This document shows, in pieces, positions 44,561-53,814 of a stretch of 64,000 bases of DNA. Numbering within the stretch: the stretch's first letter is position 1; each line of letters begins with the position of its first letter. Below the pieces are notes generated by a model that had not been told where the DNA came from, did not search any database, and saw only the letters and a list, made by a program, of their open reading frames with translations. The position numbers and the translations under genes are program-made. The stretch comes from Streptantibioticus cattleyicolor NRRL 8057 = DSM 46488. GTDB lineage: Bacteria > Actinomycetota > Actinomycetes > Streptomycetales > Streptomycetaceae. The stretch is from assembly GCF_000240165.1 (NCBI RefSeq), contig NC_017586.1, positions 6,213,228 to 6,277,227 on the forward strand, written 5' to 3'.

Positions 44561-46132
44561 GCCACCGGCGTCAGGCCCATCCCCGCGCCGCCGCAGCCCC
44601 CGTCCGCCCGGCATGCCTTCGCGGTGCCAGCAACTCCCGCCGGGCGCGCGGCCGTTGCCGGACGGACGGCCGACGCCGCCTCGCCGCAGGACCTGACGGC
44701 GCCCGCAACCGCTCCCAGCGGTGCGGCGGTTGCCGGACGGACGACTGATGCCTCCTTACCGCAGGGTTCTGCCGGACGGCAGGGCACGGCGGTGCGGACG
44801 GCTCCGGCCGCCCCGCCGGCCGCCGCCGAGGGGCACGCCCTCGCGGTGCCAGCAACCCCCGCCGTGCGCACGGAAGTTGCCGGACGGACGGCCGACGCCG
44901 CCTCGCCGCAGGCCCTGACCGTGCCCGCAACCGCCTCCAGCGGCACGGCAGCTGCCGGACAGCAGACCGGCCACACCCTGCCGCAGCCCCCTGCGGGACC
45001 GGCCGGGAGCACGCCCGGTGCGCGACGGCCGGCCGGCACCGCCGCGCCGCAGCCGCACGCGATACCCGCAACCGGCGCCGCAGGAACGGCCGTTGCGAAG
45101 CGGCCGGCCGCCCCGCCGGCGGGTGCCGAGGGCCGGCCCCCGGCCGCGCCACCGGCCACGGCGGTACCGGCAACCGCCGCCGGAGACCCCGTGGTTGCGC
45201 ACCGGGCGGACGGCGCCGGGGGAGAGCCGGGCCGGACGGTGCGGGGGGCTTCCGGCGGGCGGTTGTCCGGGGACGGCGCCGGGTTGCGCCCGTCCGGCGG
45301 TGCGCCGCGGGATCCGGCCGCAACGCAGCCGGCGGCCGGCGTGGAGCAGGAGAGCGCGCAGGACCGCACCGCGCGGTTCGAGCGGGACGCGCTGGTCCAT
45401 CTCGACCAGCTGTACGCCGCGGCGCTGCGGCTGACCCGGGACCGGCAGGACGCCGAGGACCTGGTGCAGGAGACGTACGCGCGCGCGTACCGGTGCTTCC
45501 ACCAGTTCCGGCCGGGGACCAATCTGCGGGCGTGGCTGCAGCGGATCTTGACGACGACGTTCATCAACGCCTACCGCAAGAAGAAGACCGAGCCGCCGCA
45601 GGCGCCGGCCGGGCAGATCGAGGACTGGCAGCTGGCGGGGGCGGCCTCGCGGCTGCCGGCGGGCGGGGAGTCGGCCGAGACGGCGGCGCTGCGCCGGATC
45701 TTCGACCCGGCGGTGGCCGAGGCGATGTCGTCGATCCCCTACGACCTGCGGCTGGTGGTCTACCTGGCCGATGTCGAGGGCTACGCCTACCGGGAGATCG
45801 CGGCGCTGACCGGGGTGCCGCAGGGCACCGTGACCTCCCGGCTGCACCGTGCGCGGCGCCGGCTGCGGGTGCTGCTGGCCCCCTACGATCCCGGTCACGG
45901 CGCCGGCCATGGCGCGCCCCGGCCGGGGGAGGGGGGCCCGCCGGGGTGCCAGCGGCCACGCGGCGGCGGGCGGGAGGCGCCGGCGCGCGGGCGGATCCCC
46001 GCCCAGCGCGGCCACCGCACCCCCGCCCCCGCCTCCGTCCCCGCCTCCGCCGCGACGGCGGGTTCCGCCGTGCCCGCGGTCTCCGGCGCGGGCCGGCCGG
46101 GCGGCGGGGCCGGGCAGGGGGGTGCGGGTTAG
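44354..46132 (+). CDS. SigR-like ECF sigma factor with a long repetitive N-terminal extension
   Basis: The sigma core (residues about 340-505) is closely SigR-like: [78 protein letters not shown], then sigma-4 [20 protein letters not shown]. SigR controls thiol-oxidative stress and is normally paired with the zinc anti-sigma RsrA, but no rsrA follows. About 330 residues precede the core: a 24-residue tandem repeat, then an A/P/T-rich stretch. GTG 44354 has GGGAG nine bases upstream. ATG 44250 has a better ribosome-binding site but is in another frame, so a one-base error or shift is possible; GTG 45341 would give a normal-sized factor. The stop abuts the next MFS start. Confidence 0.82.
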   Translation: MREVSAARASVPVREVSAVRESASVREVSAARASVPVREVSAVRESASVREVSAARASVSVREASAAPGATGVRPIPAPPQPPSARHAFAVPATPAGRAAVAGRTADAASPQDLTAPATAPSGAAVAGRTTDASLPQGSAGRQGTAVRTAPAAPPAAAEGHALAVPATPAVRTEVAGRTADAASPQALTVPATASSGTAAAGQQTGHTLPQPPAGPAGSTPGARRPAGTAAPQPHAIPATGAAGTAVAKRPAAPPAGAEGRPPAAPPATAVPATAAGDPVVAHRADGAGGEPGRTVRGASGGRLSGDGAGLRPSGGAPRDPAATQPAAGVEQESAQDRTARFERDALVHLDQLYAAALRLTRDRQDAEDLVQETYARAYRCFHQFRPGTNLRAWLQRILTTTFINAYRKKKTEPPQAPAGQIEDWQLAGAASRLPAGGESAETAALRRIFDPAVAEAMSSIPYDLRLVVYLADVEGYAYREIAALTGVPQGTVTSRLHRARRRLRVLLAPYDPGHGAGHGAPRPGEGGPPGCQRPRGGGREAPARGRIPAQRGHRTPAPASVPASAATAGSAVPAVSGAGRPGGGAGQGGAG

Positions 46133-47587
46133 ATGCCGGTGGCACTGCTGGCGCTGGCGCTGGGCGCGTTCGGGATCGGCACCACCGAGTTCGTCATCGT
46201 CGGTCTGCTGCCCGAGGTCGCCGGTGACCTGCACACCTCGATCCCGGCGGCCGGGCTGCTGGTGACCGGTTACGCGCTGGGCGTGGTGGCCGGGGCGCCG
46301 CTGATGACCGCGGCCGGGGCGCGGCTGCCGCGCAAGACGATGCTGGCGCTGCTGATGGTGGTCTTCATCGCCGGCAACGCGCTGTGCGCGGTGGCGGCCA
46401 CCTATCCGCTGCTGATGGCCGGCCGGCTGGTGGCGGCGCTGACCCACGGGGCGTTCTTCGGCATCGGGTCGGTGGTCGCCGCCGACCTGGTGCCCAAGGA
46501 GAAGAAGGCCCGGGCGATCGCGCTGATGTTCACCGGGCTGACCATCGCCAACGTGCTGGGGGTGCCGCTGGGCACCTTCACCGGCCAGCGTTTCGGCTGG
46601 CGGGCGACGTTCTGGGCGGTCACCGTCCTGGGCGCGGTGGGCCTGGCCGCGGTGGTGGCCCTGGTGCCGGCCACGCCCCGCCCGCCGGCCGGCGGACTGC
46701 GCGGGGAGCTGGCGGTCTTCGCCCGCCCGCAGGTGTGGCTGGCGCTGGCGATGACCACCTTGGGCTTCGCCGGGGTCTTCGCCTCCTTCACCTACCTGGC
46801 GCCGATGATGACGCAGGTGGCCGGCTTCGCCCCGGGCACCGTCTCGTGGCTGCTGGTGCTCTTCGGCGCCGGGCTGTGCGCGGGCAACCTGATCGGCGGG
46901 CGGGCCGCGGACCGGGCCCTGATGCCCAGTCTGTACGGGTCGCTGGCCGCGCTGGCGGTGGTGCTGGCGGTCTTCGTCTTCACCGTCCACGACAAGACGG
47001 CGGCGGCGGTGACGGTGGCGGTCTTCGGCGCGGCCGGGTTCGCCACCGTCGCCCCGCTGCAGACCTGGGTGATGCGGCAGGCCGGCGGTGCGCCCGCGCT
47101 GGCCTCGGCCGCCAACATCGCCGCGTTCAACCTCGGCAACGCGCTGGGCGCCTGGCTGGGCGGGGCCGCCATCAGCGCCGGCTGGGGCTACAGCGCGCCC
47201 AACGGCATCGGCGCCGCCCTGTCGGCCGCCGGCCTTGCGGTGACCGCCGTCGCCGGCGCCGCCGCCCACCGCCGCCGCACCCCCGCCCGCCCCCCGGTCC
47301 CCGCGTCAGACCCCGCCCCGGCCCCCGCCTCCGGTCCCGGTCCCGTGCCCACGTCCGGTGCCGTGTCCGGTGCCGGAGCTGGGCCGGATCCGGCACCGGG
47401 GACCGTGTCCGCGTCCGAGCCCGGCTCCGTGCCGGTTCCCGTACCGGGCTCCGCACCCGCACCCGCACCTGCCCCGGCGCCGGCCTGCGGCCCCGCGCCC
47501 GGTACCGCGCCTCCACCCGCGCCCCCGCCGGGGCCCGCACCCGCGACCCGTGCGTCCGGGGCCGTGCGGGGCCGGCGCCGAACTTGA
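46133..47587 (+). CDS. MFS transporter (DHA1, AraJ/Cmx-like)
   Basis: A 484-residue transporter with about 12 helices in residues 1-385: LALGAFGIGTTEFVIVGLLP, GARLPRKTMLALLMV (motif A region) and LGVPLGTFTGQRFGWRATFW. The GTTEFVIVGLLPE signature marks the chloramphenicol/arabinose efflux group. The last 90 residues are a Pro/Ala/Gly-rich cytosolic tail. ATG follows the sigma-gene stop directly (TAGATG), so the two are probably co-translated. A second exporter for the cluster product is plausible. Confidence 0.92.
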   Translation: MPVALLALALGAFGIGTTEFVIVGLLPEVAGDLHTSIPAAGLLVTGYALGVVAGAPLMTAAGARLPRKTMLALLMVVFIAGNALCAVAATYPLLMAGRLVAALTHGAFFGIGSVVAADLVPKEKKARAIALMFTGLTIANVLGVPLGTFTGQRFGWRATFWAVTVLGAVGLAAVVALVPATPRPPAGGLRGELAVFARPQVWLALAMTTLGFAGVFASFTYLAPMMTQVAGFAPGTVSWLLVLFGAGLCAGNLIGGRAADRALMPSLYGSLAALAVVLAVFVFTVHDKTAAAVTVAVFGAAGFATVAPLQTWVMRQAGGAPALASAANIAAFNLGNALGAWLGGAAISAGWGYSAPNGIGAALSAAGLAVTAVAGAAAHRRRTPARPPVPASDPAPAPASGPGPVPTSGAVSGAGAGPDPAPGTVSASEPGSVPVPVPGSAPAPAPAPAPACGPAPGTAPPPAPPPGPAPATRASGAVRGRRRT

Positions 47588-47751
47588 TCCCGTACCGCCG
47601 TGCGGGCCGGCCGGGCCGGCCGGTACCGGTGCCCCACCGGCGCCGGGGCCGGCACCACCGGTCCGCGCACCCGGCGGGCACGTCCCATCCCGCAACCGGC
47701 CGGCCGCGCCCGGCGCGGCCGGCCGCAAGGAACGCCACCAAGGAGTCGTCG

Positions 47752-49437
47752 ATGAGCGCTCTACCCCGCCGTACCGTCCTGGCCGGCGGTGCCGCCGTGG
47801 CCTCCGCCGCGGCCCTGGCCGCCCCGGCCGCCGCCGCGCCGCGCACCGCCGCGGACGGCCCGGACGGCGGACGCGGCGGTGCGTCCGCCGCGCCGAAGGG
47901 GGACACCATCACCCCCTCCGACCCGCGCTACCCGCTGTACACCACGGGCAACAACCAGCGGTTCGTGGCCCGTCCCGAGTACGTCAAGACGATCCGTTCC
48001 ACCGCGGACGCCGAAGCGGCCGTGCGCGAGGCGGTCCGGACGGGCAAGCGCGTCGCGCTGCGCTCGGGCGGCCACTGCTTCGCCGACTTCACCTCCAACC
48101 CGCAGGTGCAGGTGCTGCTGGACCTGTCGGAGATGAACGCCGTCGGCTACGACCCGGCCCGCCGTGCCTTCTTCGTCGAGCCCGGCGCCCGCCTCTACAA
48201 CGTCTACGAGGGCCTGTACAAGGGCTGGGGGGTGACCATACCCGGCGGCATCTGCTGGAGCGTGGGGGCCGGCGGCCACATCGCCGGCGGCGGCTACGGC
48301 CTGCTCTCCCGCGCCCACGGCCTGGTGGTGGACCACCTGTACGCGGTGCAGGTGGTCACCGTCGGCCGCGGCGGGCAGGTGCGCACCGTGGTGGCCACCC
48401 GGGAGCCCGACGACCCCAACCGGGACCTGTGGTGGGCCCACACCGGGGGCGGCGGCGGCAACTTCGGTGTGGTGACCCGCTACTGGTTCCGCTCCCCGGG
48501 CGCCACCGGCACCGACCCCTCCCGCCTGCTGGTGCGGGCCCCCTCCACGGTGCTGGTCTCGGCGGCGGCCGTCGACTGGTCGGAGCTGACCGAGGCGAAG
48601 TTCGCCCGCCTGCTGAAGAACTTCGGCGCCTGGCACGAGGCCAACTCCGCGCCCACCTCCCCGTACCGCCACCTGAGCAGCCTGTTCAACGTCTCCCACA
48701 AGGCCCACGGCAGCCTGGGGATGTTCACCCAGATCGACGCGGCCGTCCCCGGCGCCCGCCGCATGATCGACGACTACATGGCGGCGCTGACCGCCGGCAC
48801 CGGGGTGACCCTCAAGCCGCTGGACCGCGCCGGCGGTGAACTGCCCGCCCTGCCCGGCATGCTGGCCCCCCGCGAACTGCCCTGGCTGCAGGCGTCCCGC
48901 CTGGTGGGGACCGACAACCCCACCATCACCAACCCCACCGCCCGCGGCGCCCACAAGTCGGCCTACATGCGCAAGAACTTCACCGACCACCAGATCGCCG
49001 CCCTGTACAAGGGCATGACCCGCCCCGACTTCCACAACCCCGACACCATGCTGGTGCTCTTCTCCTTCGGCGGGCAGGTCAACGCCGTCGCGGAGAACGC
49101 CACCGCCAACGCCCAGCGCAGCTCGGCGTTCAAGATGTGCCTGCAGACCTTCTGGACCGACGCCGCCGACGACCCGTTCTACCTGGGCTGGGCCCGTGAG
49201 GTGTACGAGGACTTCTTCGCCGCCACCGGCGGCGTCCCGGTCATCGGCGAGCGCACCGACGGCTGCTACATCAACTACCCCGACCGGGACGTCACCGACC
49301 CGGCCCGCAACCGCTCCGGCGTGCCGTGGACCACCTTGTACTACAAGGGCAACTACCCGCGCCTGCAGCAGGTCAAGAAGCGCTGGGACCCCACCGACTT
49401 CTTCCGCCACTCGATGTCGGTCAAGCCCGCCCGCTGA
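47752..49437 (+). CDS. Tat-secreted bicovalent-FAD oxidase (berberine-bridge/oligosaccharide-oxidase type)
   Basis: A 561-residue protein with a Tat signal (PRRTVLAGGAAVASAAALAA), an FAD-binding domain and a C-terminal BBE segment (TDGCYINYPDRDV). His108 in RSGGHCF and Cys168 in GGICWSVGAGGH occupy the positions that bind FAD through two covalent bonds in sugar oxidases such as GOOX. Such enzymes oxidise bulky sugars or natural-product alcohols outside the membrane. A strong hairpin follows. Next to sugar-nucleotide and aldos-2-ulose-dehydratase-like genes, a carbohydrate oxidation role is attractive. ATG 47752 has AAGGAG about nine bases upstream. Confidence 0.92.
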   Translation: MSALPRRTVLAGGAAVASAAALAAPAAAAPRTAADGPDGGRGGASAAPKGDTITPSDPRYPLYTTGNNQRFVARPEYVKTIRSTADAEAAVREAVRTGKRVALRSGGHCFADFTSNPQVQVLLDLSEMNAVGYDPARRAFFVEPGARLYNVYEGLYKGWGVTIPGGICWSVGAGGHIAGGGYGLLSRAHGLVVDHLYAVQVVTVGRGGQVRTVVATREPDDPNRDLWWAHTGGGGGNFGVVTRYWFRSPGATGTDPSRLLVRAPSTVLVSAAAVDWSELTEAKFARLLKNFGAWHEANSAPTSPYRHLSSLFNVSHKAHGSLGMFTQIDAAVPGARRMIDDYMAALTAGTGVTLKPLDRAGGELPALPGMLAPRELPWLQASRLVGTDNPTITNPTARGAHKSAYMRKNFTDHQIAALYKGMTRPDFHNPDTMLVLFSFGGQVNAVAENATANAQRSSAFKMCLQTFWTDAADDPFYLGWAREVYEDFFAATGGVPVIGERTDGCYINYPDRDVTDPARNRSGVPWTTLYYKGNYPRLQQVKKRWDPTDFFRHSMSVKPAR

Positions 49438-49465
49438 CCGGCCGCACATCTGCGCACCTCCCGAA

Positions 49466-49496
49466 GGGGCCCGCCGCCCGGCAAGCGGCGGGCCCC
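49466..49496 (+). terminator. Strong hairpin terminator after the FAD oxidase
   Basis: A perfect 12-bp stem (GGGGCCCGCCGC / GCGGCGGGCCCC) with a seven-base loop starts 29 bases after the oxidase stop. It likely ends the transcript that began upstream with the sigma/MFS genes. Confidence 0.75.
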
Positions 49497-50120
49497 CGCC
49501 CGTTCCCCCACCCCCGGCCCCGGCCCCGAAGCCCGGCGGATACGCCTGCGGGGCCCGGGAGCGCCCTTCGCGGCAACGGGACGGCGGCGCCCCGGAAGAA
49601 GGGCCCCTGCCGCCGGGCCGGAACGCCCTCGCGGCCCGTGGCCGTGCCCGCGGCCCCCGCCCCGGCGGGACGCCCCCGGAGCCCGTCCGGACGCCGCCTG
49701 CGGGGGCACACGCCCGTGTCCCGTGACCGTGCCCGCCGCCCTGCCTGTGCAACTGCCGTGAACGACACGCCGGCCGGGCCTGCACGTCCGGCACCGCACG
49801 CAAGGGGGCCGCCCCCTTCCCGCCTGCCGCGCCGCCCTGTTCCCGGGCAACTCCCGTGACCGCCGCGCCCGTTCGGGCCGCAGCGCCGTCCCGCGTCAGC
49901 TCCCGCAGCCGTCCGCCTCCCCGGAACTCCTTGCGTGCCCGGCGTGTACAGCGCGTCCGGCGGCGTTTGCACACCCGCTTGCACACCGCGGTGGCGGTGC
50001 GGGCCGGGGTGCGGGGGCGGGTGCAGCCGCTGGTCACCGGGGGTACGGCGGCGGGGTGCGGGGCGGCGGGGCGGCAGGCGGGCGGGCGGGGCGGCGGGCG
50101 GGGCGGGGGGAGGAGGGCCG
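49497..50120. other. Intergenic region, no clear gene
   Basis: About 600 bp of GC-rich DNA between the terminator and the regulated promoter of the UDP-GlcNAc 2-epimerase gene. I see no coding signal on either strand. Confidence 0.5.
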
Positions 50121-50160
50121 TTGACACCGAGATAGCTCACGGGAAAGCTATCTAGTGAGC
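50121..50160 (+). promoter_or_regulatory. Promoter with overlapping operator dyads upstream of the epimerase-AUDH genes
   Basis: A consensus -35 box TTGACA (50121-50126) is followed by a perfect dyad AGATAGCT-N8-AGCTATCT (50130-50137, 50146-50153) and an overlapping GCTCAC...GTGAGC pair (50135-50140, 50155-50160). A TATCTA at 50149-50154 could be part of the -10 region. The dyad covers the promoter, as expected for repression by a MarR- or TetR-like protein. It drives the block 50376-55619 if the genes are co-transcribed. Confidence 0.6.
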
Positions 50161-50375
50161 GATCCGGGGAGCGGGAAACTCCCGCCCCCGGCGCAAGGCC
50201 CCCGCCCCACCGGCCGGGCGGCGCCCCGCACCACGCACCACGGGCGCCCCGGCCGCCGCGGAGGAGCACGGCACCACACGGCCCGTACCCCGGCCCGCGG
50301 CCCTCACCGGCCGCCACGGCCGGCCGCGGACCGGATGCGCCATCCGACCCCGATCCACCCGAAGGGAAGACACCC

Positions 50376-51542
50376 ATGCGTTCGGTCACCGTTGTCCTGG
50401 GAACCCGTCCCGAGGCCATCAAGTTCGCCCCCGTCATCCGGGCCCTGGCCGACGACCCCCGGTTCACCCCCGTGGTGGTCTCCACCGGACAGCACCGCCA
50501 GATGCTCGACGACACCCTGCGCGCCTTCGGCCTCCAGCCCGACGTCGACCTGGGCGTGATGGCCCCCCGCCAGACCCTCTCCCAGGTCACCTACCGCTCC
50601 CTGCGCGGCCTGGAGAAGCACCTGGCCGGCCACCCCACCGACGCGGTCCTGGTGCACGGCGACACCGCCACCACCCTGGCCGGCGCGCTGGCCGGCTTCC
50701 ACCACCGCATCCCCGTCGTCCACGTCGAGGCCGGCCTGCGCAGCGGCCACCTGGGCTCCCCCTTCCCCGAGGAGGGCAACCGCCGCCTGGTCGCCCAGGT
50801 CGCCGCCCTCCACCTGGCCCCCACCCCCGGCAACAAGGCCAACCTGCTGCGCGAAGGCATCGCCGAGGACACCATCGTGGTCACCGGCAACACCGTCATC
50901 GACGCCCTGCGCTGGGCCGGCGGACGCTCCCCGGACTTCGGCGACCCGGCCCTGGACGACCTCGACGACGACCCGCGCCGCATCGTCCTGGCCTCCGCCC
51001 ACCGCCGCGAGGCATGGCCCCACCTGACCGACATCGCCCGCGCCCTGCACCTGATCGCCTCCGAACCCGGCGTGCGCGTCGTGGTCCCCCTGCACCGCAA
51101 CCCCGTCGTCCGCGAGGCCATGCTCCCGGTCATCTCCGGCCACCCCGACATCACCGTCGTCGACCCCCTGCCCTACCTCGCCTTCTGCCGCCTGATGGCC
51201 CGCGCCGACATGATCGTCTCCGACTCCAGCGGCTCCCAGGAGGAAGGCCCCGCCCTGGGCAAACCCACCCTCGTCATCGGGGACGTCACCGAACGCGGGG
51301 AAGCCGTCACCGCCGGCACCGCACGCCTGGTCGGCAAGACCACCGACGGCATCGCCGGCGCCGCCCTGGAACTGCTGCGCGACAGCGACGCCTACCTGCG
51401 CATGGCCAACGCCGCCAACCCCTACGGCGACGGCCGCGCCACCGCCCGCACCGTCGCCGCCCTGGCCCACTTCTTCGGCGACGGCCCCGCGGTGGCCGAG
51501 TTCACCCCCGCCGCCCCGGCCCGCACCGCCGCCTACGCCTGA
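50376..51542 (+). CDS. wecB: UDP-N-acetylglucosamine 2-epimerase (non-hydrolysing)
   Basis: A 388-residue enzyme with the family motifs VVLGTRPEAIKFAPVIRAL, STGQHRQMLDD, VHGDTATTLAGALAG, VHVEAGLRSGHLGSPFPEE and SDSSGSQEEGPALGKP. It interconverts UDP-GlcNAc and UDP-ManNAc through a 2-acetamidoglucal intermediate. It is first in a + strand block with the cupin and propeller genes, behind a dyad-containing promoter. Its placement in a metabolite cluster suggests it feeds an amino- or anhydro-sugar route; a wall-polymer role is the alternative. Confidence 0.95.
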   Translation: MRSVTVVLGTRPEAIKFAPVIRALADDPRFTPVVVSTGQHRQMLDDTLRAFGLQPDVDLGVMAPRQTLSQVTYRSLRGLEKHLAGHPTDAVLVHGDTATTLAGALAGFHHRIPVVHVEAGLRSGHLGSPFPEEGNRRLVAQVAALHLAPTPGNKANLLREGIAEDTIVVTGNTVIDALRWAGGRSPDFGDPALDDLDDDPRRIVLASAHRREAWPHLTDIARALHLIASEPGVRVVVPLHRNPVVREAMLPVISGHPDITVVDPLPYLAFCRLMARADMIVSDSSGSQEEGPALGKPTLVIGDVTERGEAVTAGTARLVGKTTDGIAGAALELLRDSDAYLRMANAANPYGDGRATARTVAALAHFFGDGPAVAEFTPAAPARTAAYA

Positions 51543-51595
51543 ACCGCCCCGACACCCACGAGACCTGACGATACGTCAGCAACCCCGGAGCCGAC

Positions 51596-52318
51596 ATGAG
51601 CACCGCCACCGCCCCGGCCACCGTGACCCGGCTGAACTTCTCCGGCCCCCACCTGCGCGCCGACCTCGTCCGCCACGCCCGCGGCCACCTCGTCGAAGGC
51701 CAGGCCATCGTCGTCAACCCCACCCCGCACCCGGTCACCGTCGACCACCACCCCCGCAAACCGATCCCCGCACTGTCCTCGGCGATCCTGACCGACGCCC
51801 GCATCACCGCCGCCGACACCCTGCTGGTCATCCGCACCGGCCCCGTCCCCCGCCCCGCCGACGTCGCCGCCGCCCCGGCCTGGACCCGCCTGTCCGACCT
51901 GCTGCCCGGCTTCCCCGCCACCACCGCACTGTGGCGCAGCCGCCAGGACGACGCCGGCACCGTCCACTTCGACCCCGCCCACCTGCTGGGCGAGACCACC
52001 GTCCCCGCCGCCCCCCAGCCGTTCGCCGTGAAGGTCAACGCCTGGTACGCCCCGGCCGGCACCGACTGCGGCATCCACAACGAACACCCCTTCATCGAGG
52101 TCCACACCCAGACCCACGGCACCGGCCGCATGCAGAAGTTCGCCACCGCCGACCCCGCCACCCGCTACCTCGACCTGCCCATGGCCCCCGGCTACACCAC
52201 CCCCGACCCCTTCTGCTCCACCACCCCCGACGGCACCTTCCGCTACCCGTGGCACCAGTACCGCGCCGACACCGACAGCATCTGGCTCGCCGTCGAGTAC
52301 CACCGCGTCACCGCCTGA
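51596..52318 (+). CDS. Cupin protein matching the C-terminal part of aldos-2-ulose dehydratase
   Basis: A 240-residue protein whose second half is a cupin: KVNAWYAPAGTDCGIHNEHP (residues 146-165), FIEVHTQTHGTGRMQKF, and FRYPWHQYRADTDSIWLAVE. His161, His164, Glu168 and His170 form a plausible metal site. From memory this resembles the cupin region of fungal aldos-2-ulose dehydratase/isomerase (AUDH), including the spacing to the PWH segment. The partner propeller domain is encoded by the next gene, 84 bp downstream. AUDH dehydrates glucosone and 1,5-anhydrofructose to pyrones. The order here is cupin first, opposite to the fungal fusion. Confidence 0.75.
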   Translation: MSTATAPATVTRLNFSGPHLRADLVRHARGHLVEGQAIVVNPTPHPVTVDHHPRKPIPALSSAILTDARITAADTLLVIRTGPVPRPADVAAAPAWTRLSDLLPGFPATTALWRSRQDDAGTVHFDPAHLLGETTVPAAPQPFAVKVNAWYAPAGTDCGIHNEHPFIEVHTQTHGTGRMQKFATADPATRYLDLPMAPGYTTPDPFCSTTPDGTFRYPWHQYRADTDSIWLAVEYHRVTA

Positions 52319-52402
52319 CCCGCACCCCCGACACAACACAACACAACACGGCACAGCACCCGGCATCCGACCCGCACCACACCCGGCGAAGGAGCAACCG
52401 CG

Positions 52403-53725
52403 ATGACCAGCAACCGCACCCCCGGCCTGCGCACCCCGAAGTTCACCCCGGAGGTCGTCGCCGACCAGCTGCGCGACGGCTACTGGCTCGAAGCCCCCGA
52501 CATCGACGCCGACCACCGCCCCGACCTGTTCGGCTACGGCCTGCGGCTGGGGGAGATCTACTGGTACCACAACGACGGGCAGTGGACCCGCCGGCTGGTC
52601 ACCGACCGCGTCCCCATGCCGGTCGGCGGCGACTACGCCGACATCACCGGCAACGGCCACCCCGACATCGTCTTCTGCTACGACCTGTACGGGCCGATCG
52701 GCACCATCCACGACGCCAACACCGCCGGCGGCAAGATCGACTGGCTGGAGAACCCGGGCGCCCCGCACAAGGACGAGTCCCGCTGGAAGCGCCACTACGT
52801 GGGCCGCGCCACCGGCATGCACCGGCTGCGGGTGGGCCACTTCACCCAGACCGAGCGCCTGGAGATCGTCGGGGTGCCGATCGTGGCCAAGGAGGACGTC
52901 CACGCCGTCCTGCCGGTGGTGATGTTCACCCAGCCCGACAACGTGCGCGAGGCCGAGGAATGGCCGATGACCATCGTCGACGACACCCACTTCCGCATGA
53001 TCCACGGCGCCGAGAAGAAAAAGGGCCTCATCCCCGGCGACCCCGAACGCGACTCGCTGCTGTTCGCCTCCGACGAGGGCGTGACCTGGCTGTACTGGGA
53101 CACCGGCACCCGGCAGTGGATCAGGAAACTCATCGGCACCGGCGAGCGCACCCAGTTCGAGCTGACCGGCTTCCGCGGCAGCGGGGACGTCAACGCCGGC
53201 CGCATCGGCGACGACCCGATGGCCTACGTCGCCGCGATCGAGCCCTTCCACGGCAACACCGTCGCCGTCTACACCAAGGCCACCGACGGCCCGGCCGGCG
53301 AGGTGGAGTGGAACCGCGTCCTGCTGGACGTCTACGGCGACCCCAACGAGAACGGCGAGGGCCCCGGCCACCAGATCGTCTGCGCCGACTTCGACGGCGA
53401 CGGCGAGGAGGAGTTCCTGGTCGCCCTGCGCGGCCCGTGGCCCTGGCAGGGCGTGATGTACTACAAGGCCATCGACCTGAAGGCCGGCATCTGGGCCAAG
53501 TGGCGGGTCTCCGACGAGTCCGTGGCCCGCATCGCCACCGCCGACTTCAACGGCGACGGCCGCCTGGACTTCGCCACCATCGCCTACTCGGTCCAGAACT
53601 ACTACGTCGCCAAGGACGCCAAACTGATGGTCTACCGCAACGCCATCGGCGACCAGGACCCCGCCGACACCCCGGAGCCCGACTTCGGCTTCGGCCCCGG
53701 ATACGGCGAGTACGGCGAGCACTGA
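52403..53725 (+). CDS. Beta-propeller (FG-GAP/VCBS) protein matching the N-terminal part of aldos-2-ulose dehydratase
   Basis: A 440-residue cytosolic beta-propeller with FG-GAP-like calcium loops (ADITGNGHPDIV, ADFDGDGEEEFLVAL, ADFNGDGRLDFATI). Beyond the generic repeats it shares specific segments with fungal AUDH as I recall it: DGYWLEAPD, KIDWLENPG, TGMHRLRVGHFTQTERLEIV, VGVPIV, EPFHGNTVAVYTKA, HQIVCADFDGDGEEEFLVAL and RIATADFN...TIAYSV. It lacks the C-terminal cupins, which are supplied by the preceding gene. I read the pair as a split two-subunit dehydratase. The ATG follows AAGGAG. Confidence 0.78.
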   Translation: MTSNRTPGLRTPKFTPEVVADQLRDGYWLEAPDIDADHRPDLFGYGLRLGEIYWYHNDGQWTRRLVTDRVPMPVGGDYADITGNGHPDIVFCYDLYGPIGTIHDANTAGGKIDWLENPGAPHKDESRWKRHYVGRATGMHRLRVGHFTQTERLEIVGVPIVAKEDVHAVLPVVMFTQPDNVREAEEWPMTIVDDTHFRMIHGAEKKKGLIPGDPERDSLLFASDEGVTWLYWDTGTRQWIRKLIGTGERTQFELTGFRGSGDVNAGRIGDDPMAYVAAIEPFHGNTVAVYTKATDGPAGEVEWNRVLLDVYGDPNENGEGPGHQIVCADFDGDGEEEFLVALRGPWPWQGVMYYKAIDLKAGIWAKWRVSDESVARIATADFNGDGRLDFATIAYSVQNYYVAKDAKLMVYRNAIGDQDPADTPEPDFGFGPGYGEYGEH

Positions 53726-53814
53726 CCCGCCGGCCCAGGGGGCGGCCCCCACCCCGGCCGCCCCCGGCCCGCCCCGGTACGCCACCGCCCCGCGAACCAC
53801 CCCCGCACCACCGG

